In this document: one piece after another, positions 8,482-21,218 of the stretch
How the letters are laid out: the number at the start of each line of letters is the position of its first letter
Numbering within the stretch: position 1 is the stretch's first letter
Assembly: GCA_009783295.1 (NCBI GenBank)
Contig: WRHK01000001.1
Location: forward strand, 112,542-176,541
Source of the DNA: Promicromonosporaceae bacterium
Lineage (GTDB): Bacteria > Actinomycetota > Actinomycetes > Actinomycetales > Cellulomonadaceae
Length of the DNA stretch: 64,000 bases
Direction: 5' to 3'
Program-made: the position numbers and the translations under genes
Notes under the pieces: generated by a model
Told to the model about the DNA's origin: nothing
Database searches by the model: none
What the model saw: only the letters and a program-made list of their open reading frames with translations

Positions 8482-8636
8482 CGCGAGATAGAGCCCCGGA
8501 CGGCGAGTTAGCACGTCGGATGCCCAGATAGAGCCCTCTCGGGCTCTATCCGGGCACGGCCGGGCTCTATCTCGGCGCCGTGGGCTCTATCTCGCGGGGC
8601 CACGCTCTATCTCGCGGGCGTGCGCTCTATCTCGCG
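8482..8636. repeat. 20-bp-phased repeat array, locus B right part
   Basis: Eight copies. Three run forward, starting at 8482, 8502 (degenerate GGCGAGTTAGCAC) and 8522. After a switch in direction comes one at 8544-8551, then reverse cores GCTCTATCTCGGC at 8564 and GCTCTATCTCGCG at 8584, 8604 and 8624. Both halves keep an exact 20-bp step. The array lies between the IS30 element and the 3' end of ramB. Confidence 0.9.
8521..8556. terminator. hairpin at the orientation switch of the repeat array
   Basis: TGCCCAGATAGAGCCC (8521-8536) pairs with GGGCTCTATCCGGGCA (8541-8556) over 16 bp with one mismatch and a TCTC loop. It could end transcription from ramB and, before the IS insertion, from nhaA. 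No T-tract follows. Confidence 0.45.
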
Positions 8637-8650
8637 GGGAGCCGGGGCCA

Positions 8651-10171
8651 CTACCGGGCCATCGCCCCCGCCCCCGCGCCCGGCGCGTGCCGGTCCAGGA
8701 ACTCGTACACCTCCGTCTGGTCCACTCCCGGCATCGCGCCCTGGGGCATCGCCGCGAGCATCGACGCGTGCGGGCGCGCGCTCGGGAACGCGTGGCCCGC
8801 CCAGCGCGCGGCCAGGGGCGCGGGCGGGCGGCGGCAGCACGTCTCGTCCGGGCAGCGTGACGTCGCGCGCGCCGTCGTCTCGCGCCCCAGGAACCACTTG
8901 ACCTGTGAGAACGGCACGCCGACCGACACGGAGAAGGCACCGTCCGGCGAGTCCTGGACCCGCGACGTGCACCAGTACGTGCCCGTCGAGGTGTCGGTGT
9001 ACTGGTAGTACGGGCTGAGCTGGTCGGGCACCGTGAACACCACGCGGGCCGTCCAGTGCTTGCACACGTACTGCCCCTCGACGGTGCCGAGGGCGTCTGT
9101 GGGGAACCGCACGCCGTCGTTCTCGTAGGCCTTGTGGATGATCCCCGACTCGTGGACCTTCATGAAGTGCACCGGGATGCCCAGGTGCCGCGTGGCCAGG
9201 TTGGTGAACCGGTGGGCGGCGGTCTCGTAGGAGACGGCGAAGGCGTCGCGCAGGTCCTCGATGGAGATGGCGCGCTGGTCCTTGGCGGCGCGCAGGAACC
9301 GGACGGCATCGCGCTCGGGCAGCAGCAGGGCGGCGCACAGGTAGTTGGCCTCGACGCGCTGGCGCAGCAGCTCGCGGTAGTCGCGCGGCTCGGCGTGCTC
9401 CAGCACGTGCGAGGCGAGCGCCTGCAGCAGCGCGGAGCGCGCGTCGGACCGCCCGCGGATCCCGTCGCTCGGCAGGTACACGCGGTGGTTGCGGCGGTCG
9501 ATGACGGCGCGCGTGGAGTGCGGCAGGTCGGGCACGTAGCGGATCTCGAAGCCGAGGTGCGCGGCGAGGTCGCTCGCCTGCCGCTGCGGCAGCGGCCCGC
9601 CGTGATGCCCGACGTCGTCGAGCAGGCGCCGGGCGACGATCTCGAGGTCGCCGAACCAGTTGTCCTGCGCGCGCATGTCCTGCCGCAGCTCGGTGTTGGC
9701 GCGGCGGGCCTCCTCGGGGGTCAGGGCCCGCTCGGCGTGGAGCCGTTCGAGCTCGCGCTGCAGGGCGACGATCGCCTCGAGCGCGTCCGTGGCGAGACTG
9801 CGTCCCACTCGCACCGGCTTGATGCCCAGGGTGTCGAAGAGCGGCCCCCGCTGGGCGCGTTCGAGCTCGATCTCGAGGGCGTCGCGGCGCGACGGCGGGG
9901 CGGGCGCGAGCAGGTCGTCGACGCTGGCGTCGAGGGCGCGGGCCACCGCCTGGAGCCGGGCGATGGTGGGTTCGCGCCGCCCGTTCTCCAACAGGCTGAC
10001 CTGCGACGGGGCCTTGCCGATGGCGGCCGCGAGCGCCTCCAGGGTCATGCCGCGCTGCGTGCGCAGGTGGCGGATGCGCCGCCCGATGGTGAGCGCGTCG
10101 GGCTCGTCGGCGAGTGGGAGGGCGGGCTGCGCCGTCGGGCGGGCGGAGTCTCTCGACGTCGAGATAACCAT
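8651..10171 (-). CDS. ramB: RamB-like regulator of acetate/glyoxylate metabolism
   Basis: A 506-residue transcription factor of the short-chain fatty-acyl regulator group. A Cro/C1-type helix-turn-helix lies near residues 27-80 (IGRRIRHLRTQRG... LEALAAAIGKAPSQVSLLENGRREPT). An ImmA/IrrE-like region with a degenerate zinc motif (LASHVLEHAEPRDY) follows. The C-terminal domain has several cysteines (YVCKHW, YWCTS, RCPDETCC). In Corynebacterium RamB represses aceA/aceB, and in Mycobacterium the orthologue adjoins icl1. Here it is divergent from aceA with a 168-bp shared promoter region holding two inverted repeats, strongly supporting the same role. Its 3' end lies beside repeat locus B. Confidence 0.88.
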   Translation of the reverse strand: MVISTSRDSARPTAQPALPLADEPDALTIGRRIRHLRTQRGMTLEALAAAIGKAPSQVSLLENGRREPTIARLQAVARALDASVDDLLAPAPPSRRDALEIELERAQRGPLFDTLGIKPVRVGRSLATDALEAIVALQRELERLHAERALTPEEARRANTELRQDMRAQDNWFGDLEIVARRLLDDVGHHGGPLPQRQASDLAAHLGFEIRYVPDLPHSTRAVIDRRNHRVYLPSDGIRGRSDARSALLQALASHVLEHAEPRDYRELLRQRVEANYLCAALLLPERDAVRFLRAAKDQRAISIEDLRDAFAVSYETAAHRFTNLATRHLGIPVHFMKVHESGIIHKAYENDGVRFPTDALGTVEGQYVCKHWTARVVFTVPDQLSPYYQYTDTSTGTYWCTSRVQDSPDGAFSVSVGVPFSQVKWFLGRETTARATSRCPDETCCRRPPAPLAARWAGHAFPSARPHASMLAAMPQGAMPGVDQTEVYEFLDRHAPGAGAGAMAR

Positions 10172-10205
10172 GACTCAGGGTGACACGCGCCACATCTTCG
10201 CTCAA

Positions 10206-10229
10206 GGAGAAGAACGGCAGAACTTCTCC
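10206..10229. promoter_or_regulatory. inverted repeat in the ramB-aceA intergenic region
   Basis: GGAGAAG (10206-10212) and CTTCTCC (10223-10229) are perfect 7-bp arms around a 10-bp spacer. The position, ~35 bp before the ramB start and ~110 bp before aceA, suits a regulator site. It does not match the corynebacterial RamB consensus that I know (AAAGTTTGCAAA type), so the bound factor is open. Confidence 0.35.
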
Positions 10230-10278
10230 GGAGGCTCCCCTGGCGCCCAGGGCACAGGGCGGAGGAACGTCGTTGCCA

Positions 10279-10309
10279 CGCCCGGTCGATACGCAGTATC
10301 AACCGGGCG
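10279..10309. promoter_or_regulatory. 31-bp inverted repeat upstream of aceA, probable operator
   Basis: Arms 10279-10292 and 10296-10309 pair over 14 bp with one mismatch around GCA. The inner part is a perfect GATAC-GCA-GTATC and the outer part CCCGGT/ACCGGG. It ends 30 bp before the aceA ATG. An operator for RamB or another regulator of the glyoxylate shunt is likely; a hairpin in the aceA leader is the alternative. Confidence 0.5.
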
Positions 10310-10339
10310 GAACGGCACCGACGACCCGAGGAGCACCCC

Positions 10340-11650
10340 ATGACCGCGCTCACCACCGGCACCCGGCCCCGCCCGGGCGACACTGCTCAGACCGCCGCCG
10401 ACATCGCCCACGCGTGGGCCACCGACCCGCGCTGGGCGGGCGTCGAGCGCACGTTCAGCGCCGACGACGTCGTCGCCCTGCGGGGCACGGTCCAGGAGGA
10501 GCACACCCTGGCCCGCCGCGGCGCCGAGCTGCTGTGGGAGCGCCTGCACGCGGACGACTTCGTGAACGCGCTCGGCGCGCTCACCGGCAACCAGGCGGTG
10601 CAGCAGGTCAAGGCCGGGCTGCGGGCCATCTACCTGTCCGGCTGGCAGGTGGCCGCCGACGCCAACAACTCGGGCCAGACGTACCCCGACCAGTCCCTCT
10701 ACCCGGCCAGCTCGGTGCCGCAGGTGGTGCGCCGCATCAACAACGCGCTGCTGCGCGCCGACCAGGTCGAGCGCCTCGAGGGCTCCCGCACGGTCGAGGA
10801 CTGGCTCGCGCCGATCGTCGCCGACGCCGAGGCCGGGTTCGGCGGCCCGCTCAACGCCTACGAGCTCATGCGCTCGATGATCGACGCGGGCGCCGCCGGC
10901 GTGCACTGGGAGGACCAGCTCGCGTCCGAGAAGAAGTGCGGCCACCTGGGCGGCAAGGTGCTGGTGCCCACCCAGCAGCACGTGCGCACCCTCAACGCGG
11001 CCCGCCTGGCGGCCGACGTCGCCGGCGTGCCCACCGTCGTCGTGGCCCGCACGGACGCGGAGGCCGCCACGCTGCTGACGTCCGACGTCGACGAGCGCGA
11101 CCGCCCCTTCCTCACCGGCGGCCGCACGGCCGAGGGCTTCTACGAGGTGCGCGGCGGCATCGAGCCGTCGGTCGCCCGTGCCCGCGCCTACGCCCCCTAC
11201 GCCGACCTGCTGTGGATGGAGACGGGCACGCCGTCGCTCGAGCTCGCGCGCGCCTTCGCCGACGGCGTGCACGCCGAGTTCCCCGACCAGCTGCTCGCAT
11301 ACAACTGCTCGCCGTCGTTCAACTGGCGCAAGCACCTGGACGACCACCAGATCGCCCGCTTCCAGAAGGAGCTGGGTGCCATGGGCTACGCCTTCCAGTT
11401 CATCACCCTGGCCGGGTTCCACGCTCTCAACCACTCGATGTTCGACCTGGCTCACGGGTACGCCCGGGAGCAGATGACCGCGTACGTGCGGCTCCAGGAG
11501 GCCGAGCTCGCCTCCGAGCCGCGCGGCTACACCGCCACCCGCCACCAGCGCGAGGTCGGCACCGGCTACTTCGACCGGATCGCCACCGCGCTCAACCCGA
11601 CCGCCGCCACCCTGGCGCTCGCCGGCTCCACCGAGTCGGCCCAGTTCTGA
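10340..11650 (+). CDS. aceA: isocitrate lyase
   Basis: A 436-residue enzyme that splits isocitrate to glyoxylate and succinate, the first step of the glyoxylate shunt, needed for growth on acetate or fatty acids. The catalytic motif KKCGHLGGK is at residues 198-206, with Cys200 as the active-site residue. Other family phrases are [26 protein letters not shown] and YNCSPSFNW. Length agrees with the short bacterial form. The start follows CGAGGAG. Malate synthase follows 28 bp downstream, and the divergent RamB gene indicates acetate-responsive control. Confidence 0.97.
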   Translation: MTALTTGTRPRPGDTAQTAADIAHAWATDPRWAGVERTFSADDVVALRGTVQEEHTLARRGAELLWERLHADDFVNALGALTGNQAVQQVKAGLRAIYLSGWQVAADANNSGQTYPDQSLYPASSVPQVVRRINNALLRADQVERLEGSRTVEDWLAPIVADAEAGFGGPLNAYELMRSMIDAGAAGVHWEDQLASEKKCGHLGGKVLVPTQQHVRTLNAARLAADVAGVPTVVVARTDAEAATLLTSDVDERDRPFLTGGRTAEGFYEVRGGIEPSVARARAYAPYADLLWMETGTPSLELARAFADGVHAEFPDQLLAYNCSPSFNWRKHLDDHQIARFQKELGAMGYAFQFITLAGFHALNHSMFDLAHGYAREQMTAYVRLQEAELASEPRGYTATRHQREVGTGYFDRIATALNPTAATLALAGSTESAQF

Positions 11651-11678
11651 GTCACGACCCACGTCAGGAGGCACTTCC

Positions 11679-13340
11679 ATGACCACGCTCACCGAACGCC
11701 CGATCGCCGACGCGATGTCGGGGACCGAGATCACCCCCACCCGCCGCGCCACCGCCCGCGACGCCGAGATCCTCACGCCGGAGGCGCTCGCGTTCCTGGC
11801 GATGCTCCACGAGCGGTTCGCCGACGACCAGGCCGAGCTGCTGGCGGCCCGCGCACGCCGCGCCGCCGCGACGGCCGCCGGCCAGGACCCGGACTTCGAC
11901 CCCGCCACCCGCGCGCTGCGCGAGGACCCGTCGTGGCGGGTCGCGGGCTGCGCGGGGGCACCGGGGCTCGAGGACCGCCGCGTCGAGATCACGGGCCCCA
12001 CCGACCCGAAGATGACGATCAACGCGCTCAACTCGGCGGCCCGCGTGTGGCTCGCCGACGCCGAGGACGCCAGCGCCCCCACCTGGGAGAACGTCGTCGG
12101 CGGGCAGCTGGCGCTGCGCGACGCGATCCGCGGCACGCTCGCCCTCACCACACCCGAGGGCAAGGAGTACCGCCTGCGCTCGACCACGCTGACGGACCTG
12201 CCCACCATCGTGTTCCGCCCGCGCGGCTGGCACCTGCCCGAGACGCACCTGCGGGTGCAGCACGCCGACGGGACGACGACGGCGGCGTCGGGTGCGCTGG
12301 TCGACTTCGGGCTGTACCTGTTCCACAACGCCGCCGAGCTGGTCGCGCGCGGCCGTGGCCCGTACTTCTACCTGCCCAAGCTCGAGGGCTCCCGGGAGGC
12401 GCGGCTGTGGAACCGGGTGTTCGAGGCGGCGCAGGACGCGCTCGGCATCCCGCGCGGCACCATCCGCGCGACGGTGCTCATCGAGACCCTGCCGGCGGCG
12501 TTCGCGATGGAGGAGATCCTCTACGAGCTGCGCGAGCACGCCGCCGGGCTCAACGCCGGCCGCTGGGACTACCTGTTCTCGATCATCAAGAACCTGCGCA
12601 CGCGCGGCGCCGGGTTCGTGCTGCCGGACCGCAACCAGGTCACGATGACGGCCCCGTTCATGCGCGCGTACACCGACCTGCTGGTCGCGACGTGCCACCG
12701 GCGCGGCGCCCACGCCATCGGCGGCATGAGCGCGTTCATCCCCGACCGGCGCCGGCCGGAGGTCACCGCGAAAGCCCTGGAGAAGGTGGCCGACGACAAG
12801 CGCCGCGAGGCCCACGACGGGTTCGACGGCACCTGGGTGGCGCACCCCGACCTCATCGCGACGGCCGCCGCCGAGCTCGACGCCGTCCTCGGCGAGCGAC
12901 ACCACCAGGTCGACCGCCTGCGCGACGACGTCCACGTGGGCCAGGCGGAGCTGCTCGACGTCGCATCCGCGGGGCGCAGCGGGGCGTCGGTGACGGAGTG
13001 CGGGCTGCGCTCGAACATCTCCGTGGGCGTGCGGTACATCGCCTCGTGGCTGGCCGGCACGGGCGCCGCGGCGCTCGACAACCTCATGGAGGACGCCGCG
13101 ACGGCCGAGATCTCCCGCTCGCAGGTGTGGCAGTGGATCGCGTCCGGCACCCGCACGGAGCACGGCCCCGTCACGCGCGAGCGCGCGTCCGTGGTGCTCG
13201 ACGAGGTGCTCGCCGGCCTCGCCCGGCACGACGGCGACCGGTACGACGACGCCGCCGCCGTGTTCCGGGAGGTCGCCCTGGGCGAGGAGTTCCCGGAGTT
13301 CCTCACGGCGATCGCCTACGGCAGGTACCTCGCCGACTGA
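11679..13340 (+). CDS. aceB: malate synthase A
   Basis: A 553-residue enzyme that joins glyoxylate and acetyl-CoA to malate, completing the glyoxylate shunt begun by AceA. The signature region [19 protein letters not shown] is present, with a preceding [19 protein letters not shown] stretch that carries the catalytic barrel residues. Length fits the A isoform (about 530-550) rather than the 720-residue G form common in mycobacteria. The start ATG follows AGGAGG. The 28-bp gap to aceA indicates one transcript. After its stop a small oxidoreductase gene follows within 33 bp. Confidence 0.97.
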   Translation: MTTLTERPIADAMSGTEITPTRRATARDAEILTPEALAFLAMLHERFADDQAELLAARARRAAATAAGQDPDFDPATRALREDPSWRVAGCAGAPGLEDRRVEITGPTDPKMTINALNSAARVWLADAEDASAPTWENVVGGQLALRDAIRGTLALTTPEGKEYRLRSTTLTDLPTIVFRPRGWHLPETHLRVQHADGTTTAASGALVDFGLYLFHNAAELVARGRGPYFYLPKLEGSREARLWNRVFEAAQDALGIPRGTIRATVLIETLPAAFAMEEILYELREHAAGLNAGRWDYLFSIIKNLRTRGAGFVLPDRNQVTMTAPFMRAYTDLLVATCHRRGAHAIGGMSAFIPDRRRPEVTAKALEKVADDKRREAHDGFDGTWVAHPDLIATAAAELDAVLGERHHQVDRLRDDVHVGQAELLDVASAGRSGASVTECGLRSNISVGVRYIASWLAGTGAAALDNLMEDAATAEISRSQVWQWIASGTRTEHGPVTRERASVVLDEVLAGLARHDGDRYDDAAAVFREVALGEEFPEFLTAIAYGRYLAD

Positions 13341-13373
13341 GCGGGCCCGCCGTCGCGTGCGTACGGTCGGCCT

Positions 13374-13853
13374 ATGGCCACGGACTGGAAGCACCGCGCG
13401 TTCGCCGCTCCGAACGCCGTGTGGGACCGCGGCCTCGGCCTGCTCGCCGGCCACCGGTTCCTCCGGCTGGTGCACACCGGCCGGAGGTCCGGGGCGCGGC
13501 ACAGCGTGGTGCTCGAGGTGCTCGGGTACGACGCGCGCACCGGCGAGGCCGTCGTCGTCTCCGGGTACGGGCGCAAGGCGGACTGGCTGCGCAACCTCAA
13601 GGCGGGCGGGCCGGCGTGGGTGAGCTTCGGCCACGGCCCGCGGCCGGCGGCGTGGCGGGCGGTCGGCGACGCCGAGGCGATCGACGTGCTGCGCGCCTAC
13701 GAGCAGCGCTACGGACCGCTGCGCCCGCTGCTGCGCCGCACGCTCAGCGACCTCGCCGGGTACGACTACCGGAGCACCGACGAGTGCCGCCGTCGCCTGC
13801 CCCACCGACTGCCGATAGTGGCGCTGCGCCCGGGCGCAGCGCCACCGTCGTGA
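13374..13853 (+). CDS. nitroreductase/deazaflavin (F420)-dependent oxidoreductase family protein
   Basis: A 159-residue split-barrel flavoprotein-like protein. It has the family pattern LRLVHTGRRSGARHSVVLEVLGY, GYGRKADWLRNLKAGGPAWVSF and a C-terminal RPLLRRTLSDLAGYDY region, as in the actinobacterial F420H2-dependent nitroreductase (Ddn-like) group. The physiological substrate is not known. The last ~15 residues (VALRPGAAPPS) are probably tail. It converges on the beta-galactosidase gene with only 3 bp between the stops. Confidence 0.8.
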   Translation: MATDWKHRAFAAPNAVWDRGLGLLAGHRFLRLVHTGRRSGARHSVVLEVLGYDARTGEAVVVSGYGRKADWLRNLKAGGPAWVSFGHGPRPAAWRAVGDAEAIDVLRAYEQRYGPLRPLLRRTLSDLAGYDYRSTDECRRRLPHRLPIVALRPGAAPPS

Positions 13854-13856
13854 GCC

Positions 13857-17720
<3,864 letters not shown>

Positions 17721-17737
<17 letters not shown>

Positions 17738-18617
17738 CGACCTTCATCTGGACCGCGGCCAGCACCGCCACCATGAGCAGGATCGCGTAGGAGAGCGCGG
17801 CGGCATAGCCGAAGTTCGGGTTCTTGTGGAACGACGTCTCGTACAGGTAGTGCGCCATCGACATCGAGCTGTACGCCGGGCCGCCCTGCGTGAGGTTGTA
17901 CGACTCGTCGAAGAGCTGGAGGGTCCCGTTGGTCGACATGATCGCGGTGAGCAGGATCATCGGCTTGAGCTGCGGCACCGTGACGAACAGGAACGTCTTG
18001 ACCGGGCCGGCGCCGTCGATGCGCGCCGCCTCGAACGTCGTGGGCTCCACGTTCTGCAGGGCGGCCAGGTAGAAGACCATGTTGTAGCCCGTCCACCGCC
18101 ACAGCAGGCCCAGGATGATCACGAACCGCGCCGTGCCCGGCTGGCCCAGCCAGTTGACCGGGTGGTCGATGAGGCCCAGGCCCTTGAGCGCGTCGTTGAC
18201 CATGCCGTCGGTCGAGAACAGCGTGCGGAACACGAGCGAGTACGACACCAGCGAGACGGCGCAGGGCAGGAAGATCGCCGTGCGCCACAGGCCCCGCAGG
18301 CGCAGCTTCGGGTCGTTGAGCAGCGTCGCCAGGATCAGCGCCAGCAGCAGCATGAGCGGCACCTGCACCACGAGGTAGATCGCCGTGTTGACCAGCGTGG
18401 TGTGGAAGATGGCGTCGTCGAACAGGCGCTGGTAGTTGTACCACCACGGGTCCGCCAGCTCGAGGCGGGTGCCGCGGCCGGTCTTGAGGGACAGGACGAA
18501 CGCCTGGATCATCGGCCAGAAGCTCATCCAGGCGATGAGGAGCGCGGCCGGGAGCAGGAACACCCAGCCCGTGAGGCTGCGGCGCCGCTCCGGCACCGAG
18601 AGTGTCACCGTCGACAC
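17721..18617 (-). CDS. sugar ABC transporter permease (MalF/LacF type)
   Basis: A 298-residue permease partner of the MalG-type protein. Six helices are visible and the EAA motif reads TTFEAARIDGAGPVKTFLFVTVPQLK. The GTG start at 18617 is chosen because AAAGGTGG lies just upstream; an alternative start further out would translate the inverted repeat at 18644-18693. The distance from the binding-protein stop is 92 bp, much of it the hairpin repeat, which may reduce permease expression relative to the binding protein. Confidence 0.93.
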
Positions 18618-18643
18618 GGGGACCACCTTTCGAGGAGCAGGTC

Positions 18644-18693
18644 GGTGGTCGAGCCTGCCGAGACCGCGTCGGGTCTCGACAGGCTCGACCACC
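18644..18693. repeat. inverted repeat of the GGTCTCGACAGGCTCGACCACC family
   Basis: Two opposed copies of a ~22-bp sequence (GGTGGTCGAGCCTGCCGAGACC and its near complement) separated by GCGTC form a long hairpin between the binding-protein and permease genes. A single copy lies at 34259-34283. I recall this sequence as a frequent dispersed element in actinobacterial genomes. Here it may stabilise the 3' end of the binding-protein mRNA. Confidence 0.8.
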
Positions 18694-18709
18694 GTTCGTC
18701 AGGCAGGGC

Positions 18710-20029
18710 TCACTTCATCGCGAACTCGACCGTCTGCTGCGCCTCCTTCAGCGCGGTGGCCGGGTCGGTGCCCGACATGATCTTGGTGATCGCCGCGCTC
18801 ACGGCGTCGCGGCCCTCGTAGTAGTAGGCGCCGGTGTTGTTGCTCGGCACCTTGGTGGAGTAGCCGACCACCTTCTGGAAGATCGCGTCGCCGCCGAAGA
18901 ACGGCTGCGGCTCGGCGTACACCTTGCTGTCGCCCGCGGGGGTCCAGTTCGCCAGGGCGCCCGACTTCGGCAGGATCGTGTCGTAGAACTGCGTCGAGCC
19001 GGCGAACGTCGAGTTGAGGAAGTCGATCGCCAGGTCCCGGTTCGCGTGGGCGCTGATGGCCCACGACGAGCCGCCGTTCGCCGAGTAGTTCGTGGCGCCG
19101 GGGACGCCGTCGAGCTTGGGCAGGTTGGTGATGGCCCACTTGCCCGACTGGTCGGCGGCCGACTGGATCGAGCCGACGATCCACACGCCGTTGATGGTGC
19201 CGGCCACGTTCTGGTTGACGAACGAGCCGATGTACTCGTCCCACGAGTTCACCTCGACCAGCACGCCCGCCTTGACGAGCTTCTGGTACATGTCGATCGC
19301 TGCGAGCAGGGCGGCGTTGTCCGTGATGGTGGGCTTGCCGTCCTTGTCGAACAGGGAGGCCCCGGCCGACTGCAGCATCATCGTGATGAGGTCGGACGAC
19401 CCGGCCTGGCCCGAGAGCAGCGGCTTGCCGGTCTTGGCGAGCACGTCCTTGCCCAGCTCGAGGAACCGCGACCACGAGATGTCGGTGAAGTCCTTCACCG
19501 TGTAGCCGGCCTGCTGGAGCACGTCGGTGCGCAGCGCGGTGATCGCGGTGCCGTTGTCGAACGGCATGCCGTAGTTGACGCCGTCGACCTTCGAGTAGTC
19601 GACCACCGACTGCGGGAACTTCGAGAAGTCGACCTGGGAGCCCTTGAAGTCGCTGAAGAGGTCCGGGTAGTTGATGACGTTCTTCTGGAAGGCGTTGTTC
19701 TGCACCAGGAAGATGTCGGGCAGCTTGTCGGCCTGCTGCGACTGGGCGAGCGTGGTGAGCTTGGTCTGCAGGTCGTCCCAGGGCGTCTCGACCACCTTGA
19801 GCTGGAAGTCGGGGTGGTCCTTCTGGTAGATCTTCGCGGCCTCGTTCATCGCGTAGATGTTGAAGTTGGGGTCCCACGCCCACACGGTCAGCGTGTTGCT
19901 GCCGGAGCCGCCGCCGGAGGCCCCCGTGCCGGCGTGGCCGGACCCGCTGCAGGCCGCCAGCGATGCGACCAGCGGCACGACGGCCGCGGCAGCCAGCCAG
20001 GCACGGATCGTGCGCTTCGTTGCGCTCAT
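18710..20029 (-). CDS. sugar ABC transporter substrate-binding lipoprotein
   Basis: A 439-residue family-1 extracellular solute-binding protein. The signal peptide ends in the lipobox SLAAC, so the mature protein is lipid-anchored outside the membrane. The mature part shows the usual pattern LTVWAWDPNFNIYAMNEAAKIYQKDHP near its start. It delivers a sugar, probably a beta-galactoside, to the two permeases encoded downstream. The start ATG has GAAGGAG 10 nt upstream; the frame continues upstream only as a shadow of the lacI-like gene. It is divergent from lacI. Confidence 0.95.
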   Translation of the reverse strand: MSATKRTIRAWLAAAAVVPLVASLAACSGSGHAGTGASGGGSGSNTLTVWAWDPNFNIYAMNEAAKIYQKDHPDFQLKVVETPWDDLQTKLTTLAQSQQADKLPDIFLVQNNAFQKNVINYPDLFSDFKGSQVDFSKFPQSVVDYSKVDGVNYGMPFDNGTAITALRTDVLQQAGYTVKDFTDISWSRFLELGKDVLAKTGKPLLSGQAGSSDLITMMLQSAGASLFDKDGKPTITDNAALLAAIDMYQKLVKAGVLVEVNSWDEYIGSFVNQNVAGTINGVWIVGSIQSAADQSGKWAITNLPKLDGVPGATNYSANGGSSWAISAHANRDLAIDFLNSTFAGSTQFYDTILPKSGALANWTPAGDSKVYAEPQPFFGGDAIFQKVVGYSTKVPSNNTGAYYYEGRDAVSAAITKIMSGTDPATALKEAQQTVEFAMK

Positions 20030-20073
20030 CGTCTCGAACTCCTTCGTCCGGATGCGGTCGACGGTGACCGCGA

Positions 20074-20087
20074 TGTTGACGTGAACA
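20074..20087. promoter_or_regulatory. candidate LacI-family operator
   Basis: TGTTGACGTGAACA is a 14-bp imperfect palindrome (6 of 7 pairs match) with a central ACGT, between the divergent binding-protein and lacI genes. The size and symmetry suit a LacI-family site. A GTCAAC at 20109-20114 complements GTTGAC at 20075-20080 and may be a second half-site. Confidence 0.45.
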
Positions 20088-20194
20088 ATCCTGGGAGAAG
20101 CCCGGGATGTCAACGGGGACGGCGTCACAGAATGGTCACGGCGCCCGGGACGTGCGCAGGATGTCGACGTCGACATGGGGGCTACCATCCGCGG

Positions 20195-21211
20195 GTGGCC
20201 AACTCTCGTCGCGGGGCGTCGATCCAGGACGTCGCGCGCCTGGCGGGCGTGTCGTCCCAGACGGTCTCGCGGGTCTCCACGGGCGCGGAGCACGTGCGCC
20301 CCGACACCCGCGCGCGCGTGCTCGAGGCGATGGACCTGCTGGGCTACTCCCCCAACCACGCGGCGCGCGCCCTGCGCAACGGCGCGTTCGGCGCCATCGG
20401 CCTGCTGGCGCACCGGTTCGAGCGCACGGGCGAGGCCCTGACCACCGAGGGCGTCGTCGAGGCGGCCCAGGCCGAGGACTACGCCGTCACGCTGGTCGAC
20501 GTGCGCCGCCCCGAGGCGGGCGACTGGCAGGACGCCGCCCAGCGGCTCTCGCACCAGGCCATCGACGGGCTGGTGATCATCCGCGCCGAGACGGCGACGC
20601 CGGAGTCGCTCGCGCTGCCCGCCGGGCTCGCCGTCGTGGTGTCCGACTCGCGGCTCGTGGGCCACTACCCCGCCGTGCTCGCCGACCAGCTCGGGGGCAC
20701 GCGCGCGGCCGTGCAGCACCTGCTCGACCTGGGCCACCGCACCGTCCACCACCTGGCCGGCCCCGAGGACTCCGACCCCGCGAGCCTGCGCGTCGCCGGC
20801 TGGCGGGGGTGCCTCGAGGAGGCGGGGGTGCGCGCGCCGGAGCCGTGGCGCGGCGACTGGACCGCGGCGTCGGGCTACCGCGTGGGCCAGCGGATCGCCG
20901 CGGACGACGACGTGACCGCCGTCTACTGCGCCAACGACGAGATGGCGATCGGCCTGGTCCGCGCCCTGCACGAGCGCGGCCGCCGCGTCCCGGACGACGT
21001 CTCCGTCGTCGGGTTCGACGACATCGCTCTCGGCGAGTTCACCTACCCGCCGCTCACCACGGTGCGCCAGGACTTCCACGCCATCGGGCGCGAGCTGGTG
21101 CGGCTGCTGCTGGACCAGGTGCGCGGGCAGACACTGCGGACGGGGCAGCGCGTGGTGGTGCCGACACAGCTGGTGGTGCGCGGGACGACGGCGCCGCCGC
21201 GGCGCCGCTGA
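20195..21211 (+). CDS. LacI-family transcriptional regulator
   Basis: A 338-residue regulator with the LacI helix-turn-helix at the extreme N-terminus (SIQDVARLAGVSSQTVSRVSTG), a hinge region (YSPNHAARALRNG) and a periplasmic-binding-protein-like sensor domain with VYCANDEMAIGLVRALHERG and VSVVGFDDIALGEFTYPPLTTV. It is divergent from the beta-galactoside transporter operon and most likely represses it in the absence of sugar. The GTG start gives the standard family N-terminus; the much longer open frame upstream is the antisense of the binding-protein gene. No cofactor identity can be read from sequence. Confidence 0.93.
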   Translation: MANSRRGASIQDVARLAGVSSQTVSRVSTGAEHVRPDTRARVLEAMDLLGYSPNHAARALRNGAFGAIGLLAHRFERTGEALTTEGVVEAAQAEDYAVTLVDVRRPEAGDWQDAAQRLSHQAIDGLVIIRAETATPESLALPAGLAVVVSDSRLVGHYPAVLADQLGGTRAAVQHLLDLGHRTVHHLAGPEDSDPASLRVAGWRGCLEEAGVRAPEPWRGDWTAASGYRVGQRIAADDDVTAVYCANDEMAIGLVRALHERGRRVPDDVSVVGFDDIALGEFTYPPLTTVRQDFHAIGRELVRLLLDQVRGQTLRTGQRVVVPTQLVVRGTTAPPRRR

Positions 21212-21218
21212 CCGTCGC

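Noticed and set aside
8480..8640. Short proteins containing AREIE or LYLA repeats
   Set aside because: They arise from translating the DNA repeat in different frames; there is no ribosome-binding site or conserved protein feature.
18602..20194. Long upstream extension of the LacI-type regulator
   Set aside because: The extension is antisense to the binding-protein gene; the regulator helix-turn-helix begins at the GTG at 20195.
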